From Streptomyces lydicus (GTDB taxonomy: Bacteria > Actinomycetota > Actinomycetes > Streptomycetales > Streptomycetaceae), in NCBI RefSeq assembly GCF_000717345.1, contig NZ_JNZA01000012.1:124001-188000 (forward strand): a stretch of 64,000 nt of DNA, given 5' to 3'. The notes under the pieces are model-generated. The model worked only from the letters and a program-made list of their open reading frames with translations. It was not told the DNA's origin and did no database searches. Shown here in pieces: positions 52,180-62,032 of this stretch (position 1 is its first letter; each line of letters opens with the position of its first letter). Both the position numbers and the translations under genes were made by a program.

Positions 52180-53130
52180 TCAGGCGGGGTGGAAGGTGGG
52201 GTTGACGCCGGTCAGGGCGCAGCTGGCGGTCCAGAGGTGGGCTGCGGTGGTGGGGTCGGCCAGGGGGCCCCGTACGGGTTCGAGCCGTGGGGCGCCGCGC
52301 AGGCCGGCCACTCGGGGGCCCCACATGTGGCCGTCGGTCACGGTCGGGTCGAGGACTGCGCGGACGGCGGGCCAGGCGCCGGCTTGCTTGCCCTGGACGA
52401 CGAGGGCGAGGGGGAGGCCGCGCAACCGTTGGCCGGTGCTGCGGGCGTGGACGGGCGGGCGTGCGGGGGTGAGGGAGTCGAGCGCGCCGCCCGGGTGGGC
52501 GACGACGCTCAGCACCGTGCTGCCGCTGGCGCGCAGGCGGCGGTCGAGTTCGAAGCCGAAGAGCATCTGCGCCAGCTTTGACCGTTCGTAGGCGCGTTTC
52601 GGCCGGTAGTCGCGGGTGGTCTGCAGGTCGTCCAGATCCAGCTGCGCGGACTTGGCCGCGAAGCTTCCGGTGGTGACGACGCGGCCGGCGGGCGCGGCCG
52701 AGAGCAAGGGGGCCAGCCAGTGGGTCAGCGCGAAGTGCCCGAGGTGGTTGGTCCCGAACGTCATCTCGTGACCGTCCTTGGTTTCCCTGCGCTCCGGCTG
52801 GTCGAGCAGCACCCCGGCGTTGTGCACCACCGCGTCGAGACGGTCCAGCTCCAGGCTGTCCACGGAGGGCTTCAGCGAGGACAGGTCGGCGAGATCCAGC
52901 CGAAGATGGCGTACCCGGGCACCGGGGACGCGGGAACGGATCGAGGCCATGGCCGCCTCGGCTTTCGCCGGGTCCCGGCTGCCGAGGACGACGGTGGCGC
53001 CGGTGCCGGCGAGTTGCTCGGCGACGAAGTAGCCGATACCCGCGTTGCCGCCGGTGACGAGGAAGTTCTTGCCCTCGGCCGGTGGGAGCCGGTGAACGTC
53101 CCAGGGCGGGGTCTGGATTGCGGTAGGCAC
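52180..53130 (-). CDS. Short-chain dehydrogenase/reductase (retinol dehydrogenase-like)
   Basis: The protein has 316 residues, GTG start. SDR features: KNFLVTGGNAGIGYFVAEQL cofactor site near residue 22, VVHNAGVLLDQ, catalytic Ser in VVTTGSFAAKS, and YERSKLAQ. The length of about 316 and the C-terminal proline-rich tail match the actinobacterial retinol/protochlorophyllide-type group. A stand-alone gene. Confidence 0.88.
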   Translation of the reverse strand: MPTAIQTPPWDVHRLPPAEGKNFLVTGGNAGIGYFVAEQLAGTGATVVLGSRDPAKAEAAMASIRSRVPGARVRHLRLDLADLSSLKPSVDSLELDRLDAVVHNAGVLLDQPERRETKDGHEMTFGTNHLGHFALTHWLAPLLSAAPAGRVVTTGSFAAKSAQLDLDDLQTTRDYRPKRAYERSKLAQMLFGFELDRRLRASGSTVLSVVAHPGGALDSLTPARPPVHARSTGQRLRGLPLALVVQGKQAGAWPAVRAVLDPTVTDGHMWGPRVAGLRGAPRLEPVRGPLADPTTAAHLWTASCALTGVNPTFHPA

Positions 53131-53280
53131 GGGAGGCTCCTTGCGCTCGGGGCTGCGGGGGCTGTCGGTGGGGGTGGCCGGACCGCTGGGTCCGTGGTCG
53201 TGCGCCGACCGCCGACCCTGATCAAGGTCGCAGCAAGAACCGACAGAACGCCGACAGATGCCCGGCCGCCGGGGGACAGA

Positions 53281-53827
53281 TCACCGACGCGGGGTGGTGC
53301 GGCCGGCGATGCGGTACAGCACGTTCGGACGCAGTGGGCCTTCGGGTGCTGTGGGGTCCTCGAAGTCGTCGGCCGGGTCCCGGGGTCATCCCGAGCCGAC
53401 GCATCACTGCCTGTGAACGGAGGTTGGTGGCCGTGGTCACGGCAAGGATCTCGGGCAGTTCAAGAGTGTCGAAGCCGTGGGCCAGGAGTGTCCGCGCGGC
53501 CTCGGTGGCGTAGCCCTGGCCCCAGGCCGAGCGGGCGAGCCGCCAGCCGATCTCCACTCCTGTGAAGGGCATGTCGTCATCTACTTGATCCAACCCCGCG
53601 AAGCCGATGAACTCACCCGTGGCCCGCACCTCAACCGCCCACCACCCGTAGCCGCGCTGGTCGAACTCGGCCTGGAACTGCGCCACGGAGGCGTCGCTCT
53701 GTTCGCGGGTGAGCAGGTCGCCCAAGTGCTCCCGAACCTCGGGATCGGCATTCATCGCCGCCCACGGTTCAAGGTCGGAGTCCTGCCATCGGCGGAGGGT
53801 GAGGCGATCGGTACGCAGTTCGGCCAT
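53281..53827 (-). pseudogene. GNAT acetyltransferase with a 1-bp frameshift
   Basis: From ATG 53827 the frame reads MAELRTDRLTLRRWQDSDLE and has all RimJ/RimL-type motifs: ARSAWGQGYATEAARTLLAH and VTTATNLRSQAVMRRLGM. After MTP it becomes Arg/Pro/His-rich nonsense to 53222. Shifting by one base at the G-run 53382-53385 restores RDPADDFEDPTAPEGPLRPN and VLYRIAGRTTPRR with a stop at 53281, the normal end of this family. So one extra C (coding strand) disrupts about 30 C-terminal residues. It is either a real mutation or a sequencing error. Confidence 0.8.
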
Positions 53828-53973
53828 GTTGCCCAGCCAACGTGAACCCCGGCCCCGAGGCAATCTCTTTCGCACCGGGAACGGCGCCACCGCCACCGCC
53901 ACCGCAACCGCCGCCGACGACGCGTCGGCGGCGGCGGTCATCCGACAGCCGGTCCGGGGCCCCGGCCGCGCGC

Positions 53974-55503
<1,530 letters not shown>

Positions 55504-55847
55504 CTATACGTTAAGAGTGGCAAGGAGCAGGTGCGCTCTTTGCCTTTCTCTTTTTCGTCCGCTGCGGCGGGACAATTCCTTCCGCGAAGTGGCGGCGCGC
55601 CGCGTACGGCGGCCTTCCGAGAACCTCCCCCGTAGCCCCCGCGGCAGGTGTGCCGGACGGCCGTGCACTCCGGTCTCTCGCTTACTCGTGCCCGGGGATG
55701 CCCAAGGCTTCGGGATCGACCGGATGGTTCCGGACAAGGTGGGGCGGGTGATCGAGAATGCCTCATTCGCGTCCACCCCCTTGCCCTGGTCTTCCCTACT
55801 GTGGGAGCCGCTTTGTCGTGCTGCGTGGCGCGGAGGCTGGAGGCGGC

Positions 55848-57056
55848 GTGCGGGAACCCTACGCGGTGGGTGCGGCGGTCCGGGCGGGGCGAGCGGAACT
55901 GACGCTGGGGGTGGAGGAGGAGTTCGTTCTCGCGGATGCGGCGACGCGCGAGGTGGCGCTCGCGGCGGATGCCGTGGTGGGGGTGGCCGGGCGGCTGGCG
56001 GAGGACCCCCGGCAGGTAGTGGGCGAGATGGCGCTGTGCCAGCTGGAGACCGTCAGCGCCGTCTGTGCCGACGCCCGGCAGCTGTACGCGGAGGTCACCC
56101 GGCTGCGCCGGTGTGCGGCGCGCGCCGCGTGGGAGGCCGGCTGCCTGCTGGTGGCCGGCGGTACGGCACCGCTGGGAACCACGGGGCCACCCCCGATCCT
56201 GGACAAGCCGCGCGATCATGCGATCGCCGCCCGGTTCGGGATGCTCGTGGAGCAGCAGTGCGCCAACGCCTGCCATGTGCACGTAGGGGTGCCGGATCCG
56301 GAGGAGGCCGTGCAGGTGGTCAACCACCTGCGGCCGTGGACACCGCTGTTGCTCTCCCTGACCGCCAACTCCCCTTTCTGGAGCGGCCGCGACACCGGCC
56401 ACGCCAGCTGGCGGTCGGTGCTGTGGGGCCGTTGGCCGACCGCCGCCCCGCCGCCGTACTTCCACTCGGTGGACCACTACGAGCAGGTCGTCTCGGCGCT
56501 CATTGACAGCGGGGCCGCGCTGGATCCGGGCATGCTGTACTGGTCCGTCCGGCCCTCGCGGCATGTGCCCACCGTGGAGGTCAGGATCGCCGACGTGCTC
56601 CCCGGTGCCGGGGACACCGTCGCCTATGCGCTGCTCGTCCGCGCCCTGGTCGCCGCGGCGCTGGTCGAGGTGCGCAAGGGGCGGCCGGCCCCGCCGGTGG
56701 AGGACGCGGTCCTGCGTGCGGCAGTGTGGCGCGCGGCTTGTGACGGCATGTCAGGTGAGGCACTGACCCTGGCGTTGCCCGGGCCGCTCCGCGTCGTCCC
56801 GGCCTGGGACCTGACCGCGGCCCTGATGAGGCGGGTGCAGGGGCATCTGCGGGCGGCCGGCGATTTCGAGACGGTACGGCGGTGGCTGGTGCGGCTGCAG
56901 CGGCACGGGACGGGCGCGGCGCGGCAACGCGCCGTGTACCGGCGCACGGAACGACTTGAGGATGTGGTGGACGCGCTGGCCGTCCGCGTGCCGGTCCGGC
57001 AGGGCGTCGACACCGGCCCGGCGGACCGGGCCTGCGACACGACTCGGCCGACCTAG
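55848..57056 (+). CDS. YbdK-family carboxylate-amine ligase (glutamate-cysteine ligase-like)
   Basis: From GTG 55848, preceded by GGAGG motifs, the protein has 402 residues; an in-frame ATG at 55758 would add a low-complexity tail. GCS2-type motifs: LTLGVEEEFVLADAATREVA, QLETVSAVCADARQLYAEVT, HVHVGVPDPEEAVQVVNHLR and PTVEVRIADVLPGAGDTVAY. Such enzymes ligate glutamate to amines or cysteine and are common in actinobacteria, with weak or unknown activity. Its stop TAG is formed by the TA target of the adjoining MITE plus its first base, so the original C-terminus may have been longer. Confidence 0.85.
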   Translation: MREPYAVGAAVRAGRAELTLGVEEEFVLADAATREVALAADAVVGVAGRLAEDPRQVVGEMALCQLETVSAVCADARQLYAEVTRLRRCAARAAWEAGCLLVAGGTAPLGTTGPPPILDKPRDHAIAARFGMLVEQQCANACHVHVGVPDPEEAVQVVNHLRPWTPLLLSLTANSPFWSGRDTGHASWRSVLWGRWPTAAPPPYFHSVDHYEQVVSALIDSGAALDPGMLYWSVRPSRHVPTVEVRIADVLPGAGDTVAYALLVRALVAAALVEVRKGRPAPPVEDAVLRAAVWRAACDGMSGEALTLALPGPLRVVPAWDLTAALMRRVQGHLRAAGDFETVRRWLVRLQRHGTGAARQRAVYRRTERLEDVVDALAVRVPVRQGVDTGPADRACDTTRPT

Positions 57057-57217
57057 GGGCTGTCGTTTGGATCATGCCGGGCTCGCGGGGTCTGGCACCG
57101 CACCTCGCCGCGTTGTTGTCGGTCGCCAGGGCTCCGCCCTGACTCCCTCCTCCGCCTTGCGATGCACGGCACCAGACCCCGCTCCCTGATCCGGCCTGAT
57201 CCAAACGACAGCCCCTA
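57054..57217. mobile_element. MITE-like element with 21-bp-plus terminal inverted repeats
   Basis: The segment 57056-57215 begins GGGGCTGTCGTTTGGATCA and ends with its exact complement TGATCCAAACGACAGCCCC. A second homology block (GGGGTCTGG and CCAGACCCC) lies further inside. It is flanked by TA on both sides (57054-55, 57216-17), a TA target duplication as made by IS630/Tc1-type transposases. With no transposase it is non-autonomous. It separates the YbdK and tap genes. Confidence 0.75.
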
Positions 57218-57229
57218 CCGGGGGAGCGG

Positions 57230-59287
57230 GTGCGGCTCCGCGAGGCGGGGAGTCTGACGCAGGCACAGGTCGCCAAGGCGCTCAGGGTGCGGCGGGAGAC
57301 CGTCGCCGACTGGGAGGCCGCCCGGAAGGAGCCGCGGCCACCCAAGCGCGCCGCCTACATCCGGCTCCTGGAGGGGCTCGCCGCGCGTCATCCGGTACCC
57401 GAGCCCACCGCCGCCCCGGCCCCGCCGCCGGCGTCGGAGGCCCGCACCGCGCCGAGTGCCGCGCCCTCGTCGGCAATGGCCGCTGCGCCGGCTGAGGGCG
57501 TGGCCGCTCCCGTCGCACCATCACGCCCCCGGCGCGCGGTGGAGCCGTCGCAGGCGCCCCGGACGACGGCGGTGGCGAAGAAGGCCGCGCCCAAGCGGCC
57601 GGCTCCCGTACCGACCGATGTGGATCCGCGGTTCGGCAACGGGCCGTTGGGCGTACTGGACGGTGACGGGTCGCTGTACTGCGTCGGCGGGTTGGTTCTC
57701 GACTGCCCCGCCACGACGCTGCCGGCCCTGGTGGAGTGGACGCTGGCGGAGGCGAAGCTCGGTGCGCCGAGGCTGCACAAGAGCGGCAAGGACTCCGACC
57801 CGCTGATCGTGCTCACCGCCGGGGCCGCCGAACTCCTCGGACTCCCCGACACGTTGGAGGACCGGCGGGGACTGCGGCTGCCGGAGGACCACAAGGCGGT
57901 CAAGCAGCTGACGAAGGCGGACTGGAAGCTGACCCGGCGCGGCTTCGGCCCGTGGGCACGGATCTACCGCTCCGCCGACGGCGGCCGGCGCCGGTGCGTA
58001 CAGCTCGCCGTGCTGCCGTGGGGCGCGCTCGATGCCCGTTCGTGGGGCGACACCGGGCAGCTGCCGCCGGCCGAGGTCGCCGCCGTCCTGGGCACGTACG
58101 CGACCCGGGTCCTCACGCCCCGCGGTTCGACCGCCGTGTGCGGTCTGGAGCTGATGTCCGCGCTACGGCCTCCGACCCGGGCCGTCCGGGACGAGACCAC
58201 CGGCTCGTGGGTGTCCGGGCCGCTGCCGGGTTCGCTGACCGAGCCGGTCGACCCGGCGCCGCCGGAGGCGCCGATGGAACACCCGGTCGTCGCCGCGCGC
58301 TACCCGCGCTTCCACGAGCGCACCCCGGAGGAGGCCCTCGACGAGGAGGCATACGACTGGTTCCGGCCGCTGACCGACGAGGAGTGCACCCAGGGCTACA
58401 CCCACGCCGTCGGTATCGACGTCAACATGGCCTTCGCCGCGGCCGCCAACCGCCTCAACGTCGGCCTCGGACCGGCCACCCACGTGCGGGCCCCGGCCTT
58501 CGACCCCAAGCTGCCCGGCTCCTGGCTGGTCGACCTCTCCCACCTCGACCTGGACCCGCGTCTGCCCAGCCCCTTCACGCCGCGGGGCGACCGTCCCGAA
58601 GGACCGGGCTGGTACGCCACGTCGACGGTCGCGTACGCGCTGGAGCTCGGGGCCCGGGTGCGGCCGGTCGAGGCATACGTCCGCCATGAGCACGGCGCCT
58701 ACCTCGACCCCTGGTACGCGCGTCTGCGCGACGCCTACCTGGAGACGATGGCCGACCTCGGCGTCACCACCGGCATGAGCGACGAGGAGTTCCTCGCCGC
58801 CATGGCACACCACAAGGACGCCGACCCGGGTCGGGCCGCGGTGCTGTCGGCGGTCAAGTCCACGGTCAAGGGCGGGATCGGCAAGCTGCGCGAGCGACCG
58901 CAGAGCGCGCGGCACACCTACGGCGAGGGCTGGCCGGCACTGCAGCGGCCGACCTGGAGCCCGCACATCAGGGCGGAGCTCATCGGCAAGGCCCGCACCA
59001 ACATGCACCGCAAGATGACCAAGCTCGCGTCCGTGGGGCGGTACCCCGTCGCCGTGCTGTCGGACTGCGCCGTGTACGTCTCCCGTGGCCCGTCGCCGCT
59101 CGATTTCCTGCCGTACACCCCCGAGGGCAAACCGCTGCCCGGCGGGTTCCGGCTCGGCGTCAATCCCGGGATGGTCAAGCACGAGGGAACCCAGGACTTC
59201 CTGTGGCTCGCCTCGATGATCGAGGACGAGCAGCTCAATCCCGCCCGGCACATCAAGGGCACCGACGCCGTGGCTGACGGAGAGTAG
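57230..59287 (+). CDS. tap: Telomere-associated protein Tap
   Basis: The protein has 685 residues from GTG 57230. The N-terminal helix-turn-helix LTQAQVAKALRVRRETVADW is followed by a Pro/Ala-rich linker (to about 125). A large conserved domain includes DVDPRFGNGPLGVLDGDGSL, HAVGIDVNMAFAAAANRLNV and RYPVAVLSDCAVYVSRGPSP. Tap binds the 3' telomeric overhang palindromes of linear Streptomyces replicons and recruits the terminal protein Tpg. Known Tap proteins have an extra 30-50 N-terminal residues before the helix-turn-helix; here the MITE ends 12 bp before the GTG, so the protein is probably N-truncated. tpg follows after 8 bp. Confidence 0.85.
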   Translation: MRLREAGSLTQAQVAKALRVRRETVADWEAARKEPRPPKRAAYIRLLEGLAARHPVPEPTAAPAPPPASEARTAPSAAPSSAMAAAPAEGVAAPVAPSRPRRAVEPSQAPRTTAVAKKAAPKRPAPVPTDVDPRFGNGPLGVLDGDGSLYCVGGLVLDCPATTLPALVEWTLAEAKLGAPRLHKSGKDSDPLIVLTAGAAELLGLPDTLEDRRGLRLPEDHKAVKQLTKADWKLTRRGFGPWARIYRSADGGRRRCVQLAVLPWGALDARSWGDTGQLPPAEVAAVLGTYATRVLTPRGSTAVCGLELMSALRPPTRAVRDETTGSWVSGPLPGSLTEPVDPAPPEAPMEHPVVAARYPRFHERTPEEALDEEAYDWFRPLTDEECTQGYTHAVGIDVNMAFAAAANRLNVGLGPATHVRAPAFDPKLPGSWLVDLSHLDLDPRLPSPFTPRGDRPEGPGWYATSTVAYALELGARVRPVEAYVRHEHGAYLDPWYARLRDAYLETMADLGVTTGMSDEEFLAAMAHHKDADPGRAAVLSAVKSTVKGGIGKLRERPQSARHTYGEGWPALQRPTWSPHIRAELIGKARTNMHRKMTKLASVGRYPVAVLSDCAVYVSRGPSPLDFLPYTPEGKPLPGGFRLGVNPGMVKHEGTQDFLWLASMIEDEQLNPARHIKGTDAVADGE

Positions 59288-59295
59288 GCGCCGCG

Positions 59296-59853
59296 ATGGG
59301 CATCATCCAGGACAGCCTCGACAAGGCCGCGGAGCACACCGTCACGCGCCCCGCCCCCCGATCCGGACCGGCGCAGATGCGGTTCCTGGTCAAGACGGAG
59401 AAGGGCTCCACCCGAGCGGTGGCCGAGCTGCTGGGCGTCTCCCAGCGTACGGTCGAGCGGTACGTCAAGGCACAGCTCAAGCGGCCCCGCCCGGAGCTGG
59501 CCGCCCGTATGGAGCGCGAGGTGCGCAGGCGCTGGCAGCCCCGGGTGCGGGAGCGGGCGCGGAAGCGGGCGGCGACCACCGGCGGCATCGTCATCGAGAC
59601 CCGCGCCCGCTTCGGCTTCACGGCCGCACCGGGCAGCACCGACGACGGCCGCATCCGCCTCATCACCCAGGCCCTGCCGCCCCGTTACGCGGCCCGGCTC
59701 TTCGACGCCGAGAGGGCCGGAGCCACCGAGCAGCAGCTGCGGGACATCGCGGCCGAAGGTCTTCAGGAGATCTACTTCAAGGACCGCGGCCGCCGCGCGG
59801 ACGGCCTCCAGGTCGAGTTCACCGACATCGAGTACGTGGAACTCGACTACTGA
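59296..59853 (+). CDS. tpg: Terminal protein Tpg of linear replicon ends
   Basis: The protein has 185 residues, the usual Tpg size. It has a helix-turn-helix at about 36-56 (STRAVAELLGVSQRTVERYV) and the family landmarks ARMEREVRRRWQPRVRERAR, GIVIETRARFGFTAAPGSTD and the C-terminal EFTDIEYVELDY. Tpg is covalently attached to the 5' ends and primes end-patching replication of linear Streptomyces chromosomes and plasmids. It forms an operon with tap. Its presence shows a linear replicon or a copy acquired from one. Confidence 0.92.
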   Translation: MGIIQDSLDKAAEHTVTRPAPRSGPAQMRFLVKTEKGSTRAVAELLGVSQRTVERYVKAQLKRPRPELAARMEREVRRRWQPRVRERARKRAATTGGIVIETRARFGFTAAPGSTDDGRIRLITQALPPRYAARLFDAERAGATEQQLRDIAAEGLQEIYFKDRGRRADGLQVEFTDIEYVELDY

Positions 59854-59887
59854 CCCGGCATTCGGAGGAGCGCGTTGATCTCTGTTT

Positions 59888-60271
59888 GTGACTGAGCGCT
59901 TCAATTGGCCGGTGAGCGCATGAGTTGGCCGCTCATAGCGCTGAGTCCTTCGTGTTCGTTGCTTCGTGGGCTGCTTCGCAGTCGCAGTCTCCGTCGTGGC
60001 CGGGTTCAAGTCGGCAGAAGAACCAGTAGGGCAGGCCCGTCAGGTGGGGCGGGTGAAAGCGCCGGTCACAGTAGGTTTCACTCCAGTGATCGGTGCCCCG
60101 CTTCGCCATCAGACTCACTCCTCACAGAGATGCGGGCCTGCAAGAGACGCAACGCCCATGCCGGAAGGATGCCAGATCGAAACGCTCGCCCCGCGCGGTG
60201 AGCGTCCGGCGAGCGGCTGACTGTTAACCTGCCCGCTCTCGCTCAACTGGCCAACTGAAGCGCTCAGTCAC
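59888..60271. repeat. 384-bp segment bounded by 31-bp inverted repeats with iterated 20-bp motif
   Basis: The left end (59888-59917) starts GTGACTGAGCGCTTCAATTG and the right end (60241-60271) is its inverted copy, matching in about 28 of 31 positions. The motif TGAGCGCTTCAATTGGCC recurs as TGAGCGCATGAGTTGGCC exactly 20 bp further on the left and inverted at the right end. It encloses a small Cys/His-rich gene. It might be a mobile cassette or a repeated binding site near the telomere genes. Confidence 0.6.
59933..60109 (-). CDS. Small Cys/His-rich hypothetical protein
   Basis: From ATG 60109 (GTG 60118 alternative) the protein has 58 residues. MAKRGTDHWSETYCDRRFHP precedes PYWFFCRLEPGHDGDCDCEA. 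It has four cysteines and several histidines that could bind zinc. It lies inside the inverted-repeat-bounded segment downstream of tpg, in the opposite direction. I recognise no family, but the composition is protein-like rather than a shadow. Confidence 0.55.
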   Translation of the reverse strand: MAKRGTDHWSETYCDRRFHPPHLTGLPYWFFCRLEPGHDGDCDCEAAHEATNTKDSAL

Positions 60272-60327
60272 ACTGTTTGGCGACGATGGGGACGTCGTTG
60301 CGGAGCGGGGTGCATAGGATCGCCGGC

Positions 60328-61068
60328 ATGGCACTGCGACCTGTTCAGGTGAACATCAAGGCTCTTGACGACTCGGCGGTCGGCCGGTTCTGGGCGGAGG
60401 CGCTCGGCTGGGGTGTTTCCAGCGAGGGGCCCGGCGTGACCAACGTTGAACCCACCGGCGGCTTCGTGTGGCCGGACGCGGTCGCCGTCTGCATCGACGT
60501 CGTTGCCGTCCCGGAGCCCAAGACGACGACCAAGAACCGGGTGCACCTCGATCTCGCCACCACTTCTGCGGCCCATCAGGCGGAGTTGGTCGCGCGCCTC
60601 CAGGCTCTCGGTGCGACGCCCGCCCAGGTGGGCCAGGGCGACGTGCCGTGGACGGTGCTCGCCGACCCGGAGGGCAACGAGTTCTGCGTGCTGGAGCCTC
60701 GGGAGATCTACCGGGACACCGGGCCGATCGCCGCGGTGGTGGTCGACTGCGCGGACCCGCGGGCCATGGCCCGGTTCTGGGGTGAGGCGATCGACTGGAC
60801 CCTGCACGAGGTGACCGACGAGCGCGCGGTGTTGCGCTCCGCCAAGGGGGTCGGCCCGTATCTCGAGTTTCTCCGTAACGGCGTGAAGACCGTGCCGGAC
60901 CGCGTCCATCTTGACCTGCTGCCGTACCCCGGTGACGACAAGGCGGCGGAGGTGGCCCGGCTGCGGGCCCTCGGTGCCACCGACCTCGACCTCGGCCAGG
61001 GTGACGTCCCGTGGACGTGCCTGGCCGACCCGGAGGGCCACGAGTTCTGCGTCCTCGGCCGGGCCTGA
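60328..61068 (+). CDS. Two-domain VOC (glyoxalase/bleomycin resistance) family protein
   Basis: The protein has 246 residues: two tandem VOC modules (about 5-118 and 128-245), each ending with the same motif, DPEGNEFCVLEP and DPEGHEFCVLGR, and each with a VHLDL-type strand. VOC proteins bind metals or sequester drugs; the duplicated type is abundant in Streptomyces without known substrate. The start ATG 60328 is preferred over 60277. Single gene. Confidence 0.88.
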   Translation: MALRPVQVNIKALDDSAVGRFWAEALGWGVSSEGPGVTNVEPTGGFVWPDAVAVCIDVVAVPEPKTTTKNRVHLDLATTSAAHQAELVARLQALGATPAQVGQGDVPWTVLADPEGNEFCVLEPREIYRDTGPIAAVVVDCADPRAMARFWGEAIDWTLHEVTDERAVLRSAKGVGPYLEFLRNGVKTVPDRVHLDLLPYPGDDKAAEVARLRALGATDLDLGQGDVPWTCLADPEGHEFCVLGRA

Positions 61069-61125
61069 CGCGGAGCCAATATCGGTGGAGCGCGGCGGAC
61101 GGGTGTGCGAGGCTGACGGAGCCGA

Positions 61126-61198
61126 AGGGGTGTAGCTCAGAGGCCAGAGCGCCGGTCTCCAAAACCGGATGCCGCAGGTTCGACTCCTGTCACCCCTG
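61126..61198 (+). tRNA. tRNA-Trp (anticodon CCA)
   Basis: The acceptor stem AGGGGTG pairs with CACCCCT. The D arm AGCTCAGAGGCCAGAGC, anticodon stem CCGGT/ACCGG with loop CTCCAAA (anticodon CCA), and T arm GCAGGTTCGACTCCTGT are all well formed. The 3' CCA follows at 61199-61201. Streptomyces have a core tRNA-Trp elsewhere, so this is probably an additional copy; it differs from the core gene as I recall it in stems and D loop. Confidence 0.9.
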
Positions 61199-61979
61199 CC
61201 ATGTTTGACGTGCCGTCATGGACGCGTGTCGTGCCGGCCCTTGCGGTTCCGTGCGGGATCAGTGCGATGTGCAGGTGCCGCGGTGTCGTGGTGTGGGTGG
61301 CCGGGGCGTCCTGGGACGTGGAGAGGCTCAGGCCGTGCTGCGCCTCCGCGGCGAGTTCCGCGGCGCGGCCCATCGTGGCGGCCGTGATGACGGGGTCGTC
61401 GGTGGCGTTGGCCACGTGACGGCGCGGGATGACGAGGACGTGCCCCGCAGTGGCGGGCTGCGGCGGCTCCACCGCGACGGCGTCGTCCCATGCGCGGACC
61501 AGGGTCGCCGGGGCGCGGCCCGCCACGATCAGGCAGAAGCCACAGGTCTCGCTGACCGACGGGTCGCGGTGGATGAACGGCCGCGCCAGGTGCCGGTGGC
61601 GGACATCGGCCGGGACGTCCCGCGCGGCGAGCCAGTCGCCGACGGCCTCGGAGACGGCGACGGCACGGTGCCGTCCGTACCAGCAGTGGACGTGCAGGTG
61701 CACGGGCAGCTCCGGGACCCGGGCCGCGAGGAGAGCGAGCACGTCGTGCCCGGTCTCCTCGACGATCCGGGCGGCCTCGGGGCTGCCGAGCACATGGTCG
61801 CGCACGGCGGCGTCCAGGCCGGTCAACGGCACCAGATCACCGGTCTCCGCGAACGCCGCCGGGTCCCACAGCCGGTCCGAGACGTCCAGGAGCAGCGTGG
61901 CGGCGGGGTGCCGCGGAGGGTCGTTCCAGCGGGCACCGTACGAGGTGATGACGACTCGGGGCGAGGGTGGGGTGAGCAC
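61137..61979 (-). CDS. RapZ C-terminal domain fused to a HIT-like domain
   Basis: From GTG 61979 the protein has 280 residues. The first half matches the RapZ C-terminal domain: VVITSYGARWNDPPRHPA, DVSDRLWDPAAF, and VHCWYGRHRAVAVSEAVG. The second half is HIT-like: CGFCLIVAGRAPATLVRAWD and AGHVLVIPRRHV, but the HIT triad reads HLHIAL rather than HxHxHx, lacking the last His. The frame continues antisense through the tRNA-Trp, ending inside it (GVTGVEPAASGFGDRRSG is tRNA-antisense text), so the true C-terminus is probably earlier or lost. Confidence 0.75.
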   Translation of the reverse strand: MLTPPSPRVVITSYGARWNDPPRHPAATLLLDVSDRLWDPAAFAETGDLVPLTGLDAAVRDHVLGSPEAARIVEETGHDVLALLAARVPELPVHLHVHCWYGRHRAVAVSEAVGDWLAARDVPADVRHRHLARPFIHRDPSVSETCGFCLIVAGRAPATLVRAWDDAVAVEPPQPATAGHVLVIPRRHVANATDDPVITAATMGRAAELAAEAQHGLSLSTSQDAPATHTTTPRHLHIALIPHGTARAGTTRVHDGTSNMAGVTGVEPAASGFGDRRSGL

Positions 61980-62032
61980 AGCAGCTCCCGGGGCGAGCCG
62001 GCCGTTCGGGCCGCGTCGACGAGCGGACGCGG

